Below are positions 27,422-36,085 of a stretch of 39,277 bases of DNA, piece by piece (positions within the stretch are counted from its first letter, which is position 1; each line of letters starts with the position of its first letter). Below the pieces are notes generated by a model that was not told where the DNA came from, made no database searches, and saw nothing but the letters and a program-made list of their open reading frames with translations. The position numbers were made by a program, and so were the translations under genes. Source of the stretch: Gammaproteobacteria bacterium (GTDB lineage Bacteria > Pseudomonadota > Gammaproteobacteria > Arenicellales > Poriferihabitantaceae); NCBI GenBank assembly GCA_024644945.1, contig JAHEGU010000030.1:1-39277 (forward strand). Direction: 5' to 3'.

Positions 27422-27571
27422 TCACTTGACAGGTTTGTTTTTACTGCGACGGCAGCGTTCAGAACAATAGTGAACGTTTTCCCAGTTTTTCCCCCAACGT
27501 TTACGCCAAGAGAATTCTAAGCCACATCTTAAGCAGATTTTCTTAGGCAAGAATAATTTTTTATGGGCCAT
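27422..27571 (-). CDS. DUF2256 small zinc-ribbon-like protein
   Basis: A 49-residue protein starting [20 protein letters not shown], followed by [20 protein letters not shown]. The C-x2-C and Y-C-S-x2-C pairs and the WRK-x-W core are the DUF2256 signature. The reading frame is open further upstream, but the added residues overlap the end of the photolyase gene and are not family-like, so ATG 27571 was chosen. DUF2256 genes recur beside cryptochrome/photolyase genes. Here it follows the cry gene by 10 bp, so it is very probably co-transcribed. Its molecular role is unknown. Confidence 0.85.
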   Translation of the reverse strand: MAHKKLFLPKKICLRCGLEFSWRKRWGKNWENVHYCSERCRRSKNKPVK

Positions 27572-27581
27572 ACTCAGTTGG

Positions 27582-28916
27582 CTATGTCTGATGATCACTG
27601 GGTTCATCGGGCCAATCAGCGGCATCAAAAGCATCTAAATAAGCTCTTGGCTGAATATCTTTATCCCAGGTTCTGATAAATGTCTTTTGGGGGTCATAAA
27701 GATTTGTTTGCTTATCCAGGTTAAAGTGTCGACCGCCCCGGGGGTCAGCACCAACTCCGGCGATATATTGCCAATTACCCCAGTTGCTAGCGACATCGTA
27801 ATCGATTAATTGTTGCTCGAAATAGGCAGCACCGCAGCGCCAGTCAAGGGAAAGTTCATTGACCAGACAACTGGCTACCAGCTGTCTACCACGATTTGAC
27901 AGATAGCCAGTATGATTCAGTTGTTTGATGCAGGCATTGACGATAGGCCAGTTAGTTTGTCCCTGGCACCACTGTTTAAATCGTTGCGGGCAAAAGCTAG
28001 TTAATGGCCTTTTTTTACCAATACCTTTGAAGGCGAATAAACGTTTTTGGTGTTGATGAGCATACCATTGAAAGTACTCTCGCCATAATAGTTCGAAAAA
28101 AATCCACTCTGTCGAGTCATTAGTGCCGTGTTCTTTTTCGTATTGCATGAGCTTGTTAACAACCGTTCGGACAGAGAGTGAGCCATTAGCCAGCCATGGG
28201 GATAACTTACAAGAAGACGACCATTCATCCAATGCATTTCGAGTTTCTTTATAGGTGCTTGGGTGATTGCTGGAGAAGTAATGGTTTAAATGAATCAACC
28301 CATTGGTTTCCCCACCTTTGAATGGTAGCGCAGCATTCGTGGCCAATTTTCGTAAATGACAACTGTCTTCTTGCCCTATATCCAGTCGCAATGGTGACGG
28401 TAGTACTTTTCGAATGCCAATAGTCGGTATTAATTCCAGATTATCAACATGTTTTCGGAATTTGGTAAAACTTGAAGGCAGATTCCCTTCAAGTCCTAGT
28501 TGGGTTTTGTTGAATAAAGTGTGAGTAATTGCGTCGCAAAAGATTTTTTTAGAATATTTTTTTTTGAGAAAAAGCCAATCACGATTTTCATAATAACCAC
28601 AGTGCTGGCTGCGGATAATATGACTGACATCATGAGCTTCAATCACCTGACTGATAACCTTGGTTGGCAGACCGGGAACAATATACAGTTGCTGCTCCAT
28701 GTGAATGAGAGAAGTTTGTAAATCTGCTAATGACTCGCTCAAAAACTGCCAGCGATTATCGCTCATAGAACGGTTGCCGTATCGATTGTTCTTAAGCCAT
28801 CGGATATCGACACAAAACAGACAAATCAAGGGTTGTTGATATTCGGCTGCTAAAGCCAACGCCGCGTTATCATGTATGCGTAAGTCATTATTTAGCCACA
28901 ATAGAGTGCTTGACAT
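27582..28916 (-). CDS. DASH-type cryptochrome / photolyase
   Basis: A 444-residue blue-light flavoprotein. The N-terminal alpha/beta domain opens [21 protein letters not shown]. The FAD-binding C-terminal part includes [20 protein letters not shown] and [51 protein letters not shown] is characteristic of CRY-DASH and related photolyases. These proteins repair CPD lesions, mainly in single-stranded DNA, or act in light signalling. The ATG at 28916 was chosen because family similarity starts there; a GTG at 28952 would add 12 residues. Neither has a clear ribosome binding site. The gene pairs with the DUF2256 gene. Confidence 0.88.
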   Translation of the reverse strand: MSSTLLWLNNDLRIHDNAALALAAEYQQPLICLFCVDIRWLKNNRYGNRSMSDNRWQFLSESLADLQTSLIHMEQQLYIVPGLPTKVISQVIEAHDVSHIIRSQHCGYYENRDWLFLKKKYSKKIFCDAITHTLFNKTQLGLEGNLPSSFTKFRKHVDNLELIPTIGIRKVLPSPLRLDIGQEDSCHLRKLATNAALPFKGGETNGLIHLNHYFSSNHPSTYKETRNALDEWSSSCKLSPWLANGSLSVRTVVNKLMQYEKEHGTNDSTEWIFFELLWREYFQWYAHQHQKRLFAFKGIGKKRPLTSFCPQRFKQWCQGQTNWPIVNACIKQLNHTGYLSNRGRQLVASCLVNELSLDWRCGAAYFEQQLIDYDVASNWGNWQYIAGVGADPRGGRHFNLDKQTNLYDPQKTFIRTWDKDIQPRAYLDAFDAADWPDEPSDHQT

Positions 28917-29292
28917 GGGAGTCGTATAAAATTGAATCAGCCTGATCAACACATTCTATAATATGAATGATCGCTAATAACAAGGCCTTACAGGGTCTGG
29001 GTTTTTCGTGGTGCTGAGTAACGTGCAGACCCACCTCCACGGACGGTGGTTTGCGTTGACTGCTAACGTCAATCCTAAGAAAAAAGGATTTTATCCAGTA
29101 CAAAGTAAGAATCCACTTGCTACTCACAAATTCTGGATGAAACTCCATACCGCACTCGGATAAGCCAACGCCATTATATTCATCTTCTTCGCTAGCCCAA
29201 ATCCCCATGGCAAGTTTGAGAACAAACCAAACGACAAAGCTTAGTAAGCGTCGTTGGTGCGTCGTGAGTGTATTCGATTAAGAGAGGAATTC
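28917..29292. other. Gap between the cry gene and the DUF2490 gene
   Basis: An open frame on the minus strand (29208 to 28888) starts MGIWASEEDEYNGVG and runs 106 codons, overlapping the cry start. It has no ribosome binding site and resembles no family I know. I therefore do not call it a gene. Small inverted repeats such as AATCCT/AGGATT near 29070-29090 are present. The region should contain the cry promoter. Confidence 0.4.
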
Positions 29293-29943
29293 TTAGAAAA
29301 ACAAGTTTATTCCGGTCACGAGAGTGTGTCGGTTGATTAAGTCTCCCTGAATGCGTAGTCGATTTAATCGGTAGCCAACCTTCAGTTTGGTGCCTTCCCA
29401 AGGGAAGAAGGAGAGGCCGATGTCGAACCAGCTGGCTTCGATCCATTCGTTGCGTGTGCTGTAGAAAATTTCGTTGGAAACGTAGGGCTTAAGCTCGAGT
29501 GGGGTTAATTTCCAAGGGGCTGTTAGCGCAAACTCCTGGCGCAGGCGGGTATCATCATCTCGCCAGTCGATGTAGCGGAATTCTGCGCGGCTACGGCTGG
29601 TGAATCGGAAGCCATCAAAGAAGTCAGCGTAATAGGCTTCAATCATGGGGCGCTGTTCCTCGCGCCACTCATCGGCGATCTTAAAGTAGGCCTGCCTGAA
29701 GCCGACTCGCGCGCTCCATTGATCGTTTAGTTGATAGCCGAGGCTGGCGCCAGTATACCCGAGAAAGAGTTGTTCGTTGTCGCGTCGGAATGCGAGGTTG
29801 GAGCGTGAGAGCAAAAACCAATCTTCATTGATATCAGCCTTGATCAAAAGGTTATGGCTGGAGCCCCAGTCGTCCTCGGCACGACCGTCTTGAAGCAGCA
29901 GGACGAAGAGTAATAGGGGGAGCAGCCTTAAAAACCGTGTCAT
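29293..29943 (-). CDS. DUF2490 outer-membrane beta-barrel-like protein
   Basis: A 216-residue exported protein of unknown function. A signal peptide (FLRLLPLLLFVLLLQDGRA) is followed by alternating aromatic and polar strands. Examples are WFLLSRSNLAFRRDNEQLFL, SARVGFRQAYFKI, RFTSRSRAEFRYIDW and RLRQEFALTAPWKL. The chain ends in HTLVTGINLFF, with a terminal phenylalanine as in BAM-dependent barrels. The W/R/N-rich strand pattern matches DUF2490. It is a single gene on its strand, between the cry pair and a broken gene. Its cargo or role cannot be inferred from context. Confidence 0.8.
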   Translation of the reverse strand: MTRFLRLLPLLLFVLLLQDGRAEDDWGSSHNLLIKADINEDWFLLSRSNLAFRRDNEQLFLGYTGASLGYQLNDQWSARVGFRQAYFKIADEWREEQRPMIEAYYADFFDGFRFTSRSRAEFRYIDWRDDDTRLRQEFALTAPWKLTPLELKPYVSNEIFYSTRNEWIEASWFDIGLSFFPWEGTKLKVGYRLNRLRIQGDLINRHTLVTGINLFF

Positions 29944-30107
29944 GGGTAGAGTATTTGAGCGTTCTTTAGTAACGATGCAAGGGGTGAGTTCTGTTTACTT
30001 GGCGAATATTTTCCAATTCTAGTTGATATTCTTGCTATGCTCGGGTGACAGGAATCTACTGATCCCTAACGATATATAGCGTGAAACCAGAACGTGGCCC
30101 TTCGCGG

Positions 30108-30363
30108 GGTGGAGTCATTGCTGGTCTTGTGGCTGCTGGTTCTGGCATCTTTTGAACGAGTCTGGCGTCTAGTATGGGGCGCCCGTGTTTTTCGTTTTAT
30201 TCGGTGTCGTATTTATCCTGATGGGCCTCGCTGGTGCAGTCTATAACTTCTGCAACGCGACTTTGATAATCGCTTTAGCCACTATGAGATCGCTGTGCCG
30301 GGTAAGGAGATTGATCCACTTGACCTGCTCCCCGCTTTCGGGTCTGCCGACAATTCCATATGA
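30108..30363 (+). pseudogene. Frameshifted small membrane protein gene
   Basis: Joined frames read GGVIAGLVAAGSGIF, stop, TSLASSM, then after a shift near 30175 GAPVFFVLFGVVFILMGLAG and AVYNFCNAT. After another shift near 30263 it reads FDNRFSHYEIAVPGKEIDPLDLL. The pattern of two hydrophobic helices, then YNF-x-NAT, NR-S, DPLD, recurs in small uncharacterised membrane proteins. Two frameshifts and a TGA at 30153-30155 (where Trp is likely) make it a pseudogene. It lies between the DUF2490 gene and the 3' end of the RND pump. Confidence 0.6.
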
Positions 30364-30406
30364 TGATGACCGAAACCGGTGTATGCGTGGGTGCTAACGA
30401 TTCCGT

Positions 30407-33400
30407 TTATCTACCTGCAGATGAAAGCTTGAGGATGGATAAGGTTACGGCGGGTAAGAATGTCAGCGTAACGATCGCAGTGCCAGCCAATCCGCTTAAT
30501 ACAATAACGCCTAAACCACGGTAAAGCTCCGTGCCTTCCCCAGGGATGAATACAAGCGGCGCTAAGCCAAATATAGTGGTCAGGGTAGTCATCGCAATTG
30601 GACGAAGCCGGATGGAAACGGCGTCCCGAACTGCCTCGAAGGAATTCATTTGGTGTTCCCGGGTGTTGACCATAGCCTGGTGCACGATCAGGATGGGGTT
30701 GTTAACCACAGTTCCCATCAGAATAAGAAATCCCAGCATGGTGATCATGTCAAAAGACTGGCTTACGGCAGGGTAGCCGAAGGCAGGCAGCCAGGCTCCG
30801 ATCTCGTTTATTGCCCACAACCCCACGATACCGAATGCGATCCCTAACGGGATGGTGGTCATGATTAACAGGGGAAAACCCCAGTGAGAAAGAATTGCCA
30901 CCAGCACGAGATAGATGATCACAAGCGCAATCAAGTAGTTGGCAGTGAGCGCCTGCATAGTTGCCTGCAGTTGGTCGCTGGCGCCTGAAATCTGGATGTT
31001 TATACTCGCAGGAATCACTCCACCTCCACGGAGGTACTCCACAACGTCGTGTTTGACGATTTCCACGCCGGTCTCCAGAGCGATTGTGTCAGGGGGAATA
31101 ATACTTAGTGTAACGGTACGTTTGCCGTTTACACGTCTGATTTCATTGGTATCCACCGATTCCCTGATCTCCGCCAATGATCCCAGTGGCATCACTGCAT
31201 TTGCCGGCGTGTAAAGAGGTAACTTTTCCAGTTTTTCGACCGCGGTCTTATCCCCGCTCCGGTTGTACAGGTAAATGTCGATTTTATCGTCGTCAAGTAA
31301 GAACTCATCAACAAAGGCACCGTCGGTCAATGCCGCCACGGTAAAACCCATTTCTTCATTGGACATACCAACTTCCGCCAATCGTTCCCAGTAAGGCCGG
31401 ATCTCGATCAGTGGCTGAGACAATGTCAAAGATCGAGGCTGTGCACGTATCCGCGGTTTCTCAAACACCTCCCTCGTCCTTGACTCAATTTGCCTGGCAG
31501 TGTCATAAATAGAACCCAATGTGGGTCCCGAAATATCCAGATCGATACTGCGGGTCCCGCCACTGTTACTGGTGATGATCGAGCCGCGAGAGACAAAGGA
31601 GCGCATTCCGACATAACTTTCATATTTGCGGTCTACGGCCTCCATCAGTGGTTTAATGTGCCTTGGATTGATTGGTTGAGCAATAATCCTGAGACGCGTG
31701 GCCTCGATACTGACATTAAGATAAGAAATCGCCGGTACTGGACTCTCTCCACGATCAAACTTGCCTGGATCATCCTCCAGATACGGCAGGAAGTATGCCT
31801 GCACGTCCTCGCCAATGCGCCGCATAGTATCCAGGTTGTAACCCGTAGGTGGGCTCATGCTGGCGAAAAGTTTTGGCTCTTCACCTTCGGGCAGGTACTC
31901 CGCCGGCGGTGTCAGGTAAGTCAGGACGAGTCCACTGGCGCCTATTACCAACGAAATGATCGCCAGACGGCCAAATGCGGTCTTGATCAGCCAGCCGATA
32001 AATTTTGTTAGGGCGTTTTTCCAGCCGAATTGCTCAGCGGAAGCCGCGAGGGGGTTGTCGGCATACAGGTATGCAGCGGCGGTGGGGATGACGGTAATTG
32101 CAACAACCATGGAAGCCAGAATAGCGGCACAGATTGCTATAGCCACATCGGAATAAAGTTGTCCTGCCTCTTCGACAATAAAAATAATGGGTACGAAGAC
32201 CAGTACCGTCGTCAAAGTAGAGGCAAGCACTGCTGGCCATACCTTGCTCACACCATCCACCGCAGCCCGCCATTTTCTTAGTCCGCGTCGCCAGGAAAGT
32301 TCAATACTCTCGAGAACAACAATACTATTGTCCAGCGTCATACCCAGAGCAAATGCGACTCCGGCCAGAGAGATCACATTTATAGTTCGGTCTAGAAGTG
32401 CCAATCCCGCGAAAGCGGTGATGGTACAGAGTGGGATACCTATCACACCAACCAAGGTTGACTTGATCCTGCGAAGGAACAAGAACATGATAAAGCTCGC
32501 CAAAGTCGCCCCAATGAGTAAGTTTGTCCAGACGTTGGCAACCGAGGACTCAACATATCCGACGTCGTCGGCGATCAGGAACATCTTCATGCCCGCGGGA
32601 TTGAGCACCTCTTCGTTAATTTGATTTACCAGGGGCATCATCGATTTTTTAATATCGATGACATTAGAACCGGCCTGTCGGCGAACCGACATGCCGATAG
32701 CTGGCTCACCGTTGGTGTAGGAGACACGAGTTATTTCGAAACTTCCGCGTCTGACTTCGGAAATGTCACCAAGGCGAATCAAAGCGTCATTGCGTTTTGC
32801 AACGATCAATTGCCTCAGTTCTTCAATATCCCTGAACCGGCCGATAGTGCGCAGCAGGTAGCGCCGTTTACCGGCTTCGATTTCGCCGCCGGAAATATCA
32901 AGATTGCGTTGCCGGATAGCTCGGCGTACTTCAGTTACGGTGATGTTGTGTTCCGCCAGTTGCGCTGGATCAATGAGTATCTGTATTTGTCTTTGAGCGC
33001 CGCCATATACGTTGACTTGTGACACGCCGGGAACTGTCTCCAACCTGGCAGCCACGTTATCCTGTATGTAGTCCTGCATGGAAACCATATCCAGCTCTCG
33101 CGGATTACCAGACAACGGTGCCACTCGGAAATACATGAAGGAATTTGAGGAAAACGATGTGGTATAGATGCGAGGTTCGTTTACGTTATTCGGGTAGGCC
33201 GATACCCGGCTCAGAGCATTGACAACATCAAGCTGGGTATTATTCAGGTTTATTCCGAACGGAAATTCAAGTTGAATACGTGCCTGTCCGAAGCTTGCCG
33301 TAGACGTGATTCGCTGAAGGTTGGGAATCGTGCGAAGCTGCTCCTCTTGTTCAATCAGGATCTCCTTTTCAATATCCTGTGGTGTGGCTCCGGGCCAACT

Positions 33401-33541
33401 TGTACGTACGGAGATGGTGCGCACTTCGAGATCCGGTATCATTTGAACCGGAATTTTCAGGGCAAAAACGATACCCAGTACCGTTGCAATCAGTGTGGCA
33501 ACGGCGATGAGAGTTCCGTGACGGACAATTCTTTCAAACAT
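30407..33541 (-). CDS. RND efflux transporter, HAE1/AcrB-type permease
   Basis: A 1044-residue inner-membrane proton-driven exporter. It starts MFERIVRHGTLIAVATLIAT, with KIPVQMIPDLEVRTISVRTSWPGATPQDIE typical of the family. Two large periplasmic loops and twelve membrane segments are expected. TM4 carries ALGMTLDNSIVVLESIELSWR: the first of the two AcrB proton-relay aspartates is present and the second is Asn, as in several HAE1 sub-families. The second half repeats the fold (MGTVVNNPILIVHQAMV). It is downstream of and nearly contiguous with the adaptor gene (3 bp), so the two are co-translated. Substrate is unknown, and no outer-membrane factor or regulator is nearby. Confidence 0.93.
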   Translation of the reverse strand: MFERIVRHGTLIAVATLIATVLGIVFALKIPVQMIPDLEVRTISVRTSWPGATPQDIEKEILIEQEEQLRTIPNLQRITSTASFGQARIQLEFPFGINLNNTQLDVVNALSRVSAYPNNVNEPRIYTTSFSSNSFMYFRVAPLSGNPRELDMVSMQDYIQDNVAARLETVPGVSQVNVYGGAQRQIQILIDPAQLAEHNITVTEVRRAIRQRNLDISGGEIEAGKRRYLLRTIGRFRDIEELRQLIVAKRNDALIRLGDISEVRRGSFEITRVSYTNGEPAIGMSVRRQAGSNVIDIKKSMMPLVNQINEEVLNPAGMKMFLIADDVGYVESSVANVWTNLLIGATLASFIMFLFLRRIKSTLVGVIGIPLCTITAFAGLALLDRTINVISLAGVAFALGMTLDNSIVVLESIELSWRRGLRKWRAAVDGVSKVWPAVLASTLTTVLVFVPIIFIVEEAGQLYSDVAIAICAAILASMVVAITVIPTAAAYLYADNPLAASAEQFGWKNALTKFIGWLIKTAFGRLAIISLVIGASGLVLTYLTPPAEYLPEGEEPKLFASMSPPTGYNLDTMRRIGEDVQAYFLPYLEDDPGKFDRGESPVPAISYLNVSIEATRLRIIAQPINPRHIKPLMEAVDRKYESYVGMRSFVSRGSIITSNSGGTRSIDLDISGPTLGSIYDTARQIESRTREVFEKPRIRAQPRSLTLSQPLIEIRPYWERLAEVGMSNEEMGFTVAALTDGAFVDEFLLDDDKIDIYLYNRSGDKTAVEKLEKLPLYTPANAVMPLGSLAEIRESVDTNEIRRVNGKRTVTLSIIPPDTIALETGVEIVKHDVVEYLRGGGVIPASINIQISGASDQLQATMQALTANYLIALVIIYLVLVAILSHWGFPLLIMTTIPLGIAFGIVGLWAINEIGAWLPAFGYPAVSQSFDMITMLGFLILMGTVVNNPILIVHQAMVNTREHQMNSFEAVRDAVSIRLRPIAMTTLTTIFGLAPLVFIPGEGTELYRGLGVIVLSGLAGTAIVTLTFLPAVTLSILKLSSAGR

Positions 33542-33544
33542 GGC

Positions 33545-34651
33545 TCAGTCCGAGGACTTGACAGTTACGATTTGCCCATCCCTGAGCGCTTCATTACCCA
33601 GCACTACGACCCGGCTGCCCGCTGAGAGGCCTTTTTTGATTGCGATTTTGCCATCAAATCCTGTGCCGATCTCGACCCGCCTCTCCTGCACCTTCGCCTG
33701 CCTCCCTTCCTGAATCACAACCCAAATGGTAACCCGACCATCCGGGTATCGAATCAGTGCGTCACGATTGATAACGACTCCTCGACTTCCTGCACTTAGG
33801 TTGAGTACGGCGCTGGCCGACATCCCCGGCGCTAATTGGGCGTCGGCGCTATCGAGCGCGGTCCGAATAATGAACGTGCGGGTGGTAGGGTTGACAATGG
33901 GAATTACGATTTCAATATGAGCCGTCATAACCTGGTCCGGCAGTGCGTCAAACGTAGTGTAGATTGCGGACACCTTCCCAAGCCTTGCAAAGATGTCCTG
34001 CGGTGCCTGAAATTCGATCAACAAATGGTCCGAAGCAACCAGTTCCACCACAGCTTGTCCAGGTGTTACCCATTCACCCTGCTCAACCTGCTTTCGGCTG
34101 ATAACCCCGCCGAATGGCGCCCGCAGGGTATGCCTGTCGAGTTGCGCCTCCTGCCTCTTTTGCGCTGCCCTGAAGCGTTCGACGCCTGCAATATTTATTC
34201 GTTCTCTAGACGCCAGCGATTTGACTTCATTGACAGATAGATTGCTGCTCTGGGCAAGGCGTTTAGCATCCGCCAGCCTGCGCCTCGTATCATCCAACTC
34301 CTCAATCGCCTGATTGGTTTCTGCTCGGGCAGCGTCAACTGATAGTTCACTCAATTCCGAATTGAGCTTGAGGATCAGATCGCCAGCCTTTACCTGATCG
34401 CCAACTTCAACTTCAATCCTTTCAACAATACCACTGACTTCTGTTGACAGATTGGCAATCTGTGGTGATATGACCGAGCCGGATAGTGACACTTCTTCCA
34501 CCAGCGCAACTTCTTGCGCTACTTCCACCACTACCGTCTGTTGGCGTTGCTGGGCGTGTAGAAAATCGCAGTAAAAAGATAGAAGACACAGAAATAGTGT
34601 ATACCGACTTATCCTCCATACTAATCCTGCGTTTGGTAAGGCTGGGATCAT
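33545..34651 (-). CDS. RND efflux periplasmic adaptor (membrane fusion protein)
   Basis: A 368-residue HlyD/AcrA-type adaptor that links the RND permease to an outer-membrane channel. The hydrophobic N-terminus (YTLFLCLLSFYCDFLHAQ) is a likely signal peptide. The lipoyl half-motif VSGIVERIEVEVGDQVKAGDLILKL precedes a short coiled coil (about residues 100-150). The second lipoyl half HTLRAPFGGVISRKQVEQGEWV and the beta-barrel domain follow. The adaptor is the upstream gene of the pair. The start ATG 34651 lacks a good ribosome binding site, and no better in-frame start was seen. Confidence 0.92.
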   Translation of the reverse strand: MIPALPNAGLVWRISRYTLFLCLLSFYCDFLHAQQRQQTVVVEVAQEVALVEEVSLSGSVISPQIANLSTEVSGIVERIEVEVGDQVKAGDLILKLNSELSELSVDAARAETNQAIEELDDTRRRLADAKRLAQSSNLSVNEVKSLASRERINIAGVERFRAAQKRQEAQLDRHTLRAPFGGVISRKQVEQGEWVTPGQAVVELVASDHLLIEFQAPQDIFARLGKVSAIYTTFDALPDQVMTAHIEIVIPIVNPTTRTFIIRTALDSADAQLAPGMSASAVLNLSAGSRGVVINRDALIRYPDGRVTIWVVIQEGRQAKVQERRVEIGTGFDGKIAIKKGLSAGSRVVVLGNEALRDGQIVTVKSSD

Positions 34652-35152
34652 TGTATCAATTTAATTTATCTGACCGGGCACAACGATTTGTGTTCTTCCT
34701 TAGTCAAGTGAACAACCTCTTTTGTATTGAAGGCTTTGGAAAAACGCCTCGCAGCGCCACTGGTGAGGCCACGCTGACCGTTACTATTCCCCTCATTTGG
34801 TTTGCAAGAATATTCGTAAATATTGCGCACATATTCACACTTTAACCAAGCGCTTTGCAGCAGTTATTTTCATGGATTTCGCCTGGGTAAAAGGAATTCT
34901 TGATAGTTACTGATTTCGACATGATACGCCTCTTTATTTTGCATGGTGATTCATATCCTCCAACGACACTCAATCAATATAAGCATCGACTCGATCGCCT
35001 CCTGACGTTTTGCCAAAAACCTCGTCACAACCACCGTCTTTTTCAATGTGCTGCGCGCTCAAGCATTTTGACATGATCTTCTCGGACAAGGTCTTTTGAT
35101 ATTGCCAGCCAGGCTGCGCAGATGACCAAATAGGGTAAATAATCCGCCCTTC
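34652..35152. other. 500-bp gap upstream of the RND pump
   Basis: No supported gene. A 50-codon plus-strand frame from about 34921 (MIRLFILHGDSYPPTT) has no recognisable family. The promoter for the efflux operon should lie at the left edge of this stretch. No operator-like palindrome was noticed. Confidence 0.4.
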
Positions 35153-35629
35153 TTAGCGATAGCCAACCAACCTTCCCAAAATAATAACGCTTCCCCAAAT
35201 GAGTATAGAGACAATGCTATGTATTCTGACGCGATTGGATGAAAGATTTGATGCAAGAGCGCTTTTCCAGGCCGCACTCATCCTGACTGTGGCGGCATTT
35301 ATTAACCCGAGTGCCAGTAAACCCATTTTTGAGATAAATAGTGCTGACGCCAGGTATTCGCCGGGTCGGGTAATGAACAGCATTCCTCCACAGGTAATTG
35401 CCAGAGCCAGTCCAGCAATAGTGACAGGGACCAATACGCGAACGAGTGGTGAAATGGGCACAGTATGCCAGATACCTAGCAATCTCAGATCCAGTGGGAC
35501 AATGGATCCGATGAGTAGCCCAAGGCCGATGATATGCCCGGCATTTATCAGTGGATAAAGCCAGATCGATTGCCGCAGATACGTAGATACGAGACTGTTG
35601 TGAATCAGATCAAGCAAGGTTTCCAGCAA
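35153..35629 (-). CDS. Four-helix integral membrane protein (DUF2214/DUF6644-like)
   Basis: A 158-residue protein with about four membrane helices, for example LINAGHIIGLGLLIGSIVPLDL, LVPVTIAGLALAITCGGMLF, FISKMGLLALGLINAATV and the C-terminal IVSILIWGSVIILGRLVGY. The motifs NAGHIIGLGLLIG, PLDLRLLG, and F-x-x-K-x14-NA resemble a family of uncharacterised membrane proteins annotated as DUF2214 or DUF6644. The exact Pfam name is uncertain. It starts 14 bp after the stop of the DUF6152 gene, so the two are very probably one transcript with the dienelactone hydrolase upstream. Confidence 0.72.
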   Translation of the reverse strand: MLETLLDLIHNSLVSTYLRQSIWLYPLINAGHIIGLGLLIGSIVPLDLRLLGIWHTVPISPLVRVLVPVTIAGLALAITCGGMLFITRPGEYLASALFISKMGLLALGLINAATVRMSAAWKSALASNLSSNRVRIHSIVSILIWGSVIILGRLVGYR

Positions 35630-35643
35630 TATTGCGACTTGAT

Positions 35644-36003
35644 TCAGCGATTGGGATAGAGGATATATCGCTTGTCATCAATGACAATGCTTTCTGCTTT
35701 TACACGAAATTCAGCCTCGTTAGCGGAACGCTGACCTGCGATTATGATCTCAGCGCCGATAGCGAACATGTCGTCAGTGAGACCAGCCTTCTCGTTGCGC
35801 CAGGGTTGGCCCACCTCCGCAGTCCATTTCTGACCATCGACGTCGATTATCAATATTCCGTGTGGGTTTCCCAATGTTGCAGATTCAATTACGCCAATCA
35901 CCTCAACGTCAGTATCAGAGGTCCAGCGCCAGCCATGATGAGCCAGGGCGAGGGAGCTGAAGCACAAGAGTGCTGCAAGCGCTGTAATGCGTGTAAAAAT
36001 CAT
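35644..36003 (-). CDS. DUF6152-family exported protein
   Basis: A 119-residue periplasmic protein. The signal peptide FTRITALAALLCFSSLALA is followed at the mature start by HHGWRWTSDTDVEVIGVIES, then LGNPHGILIIDVDGQKWTAEV and IVIDDKRYILYPNR. The histidine-rich HHGW start and the GNPHG-x-DG-x-W pattern are typical of DUF6152, a beta-barrel-like domain of unknown role. The frame is open 73 codons further upstream, but the signal peptide and a purine-rich ribosome binding site (AAGAAGAGA) place the start at 36003. It pairs with the adjacent membrane protein gene. Confidence 0.82.
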   Translation of the reverse strand: MIFTRITALAALLCFSSLALAHHGWRWTSDTDVEVIGVIESATLGNPHGILIIDVDGQKWTAEVGQPWRNEKAGLTDDMFAIGAEIIIAGQRSANEAEFRVKAESIVIDDKRYILYPNR

Positions 36004-36085
36004 AGTCTCTTCTTCTTTATATGGGTAGATATACAGACTCTGCAGAATAGCTTTGGAGATTGCACAATGGAAGTCTCGTGCACGA

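Noticed and set aside
28888-29208. Minus-strand 106-codon frame upstream of the cry gene
   Set aside because: It overlaps the cry start, has no ribosome binding site and no family resemblance; kept only as part of the gap description.
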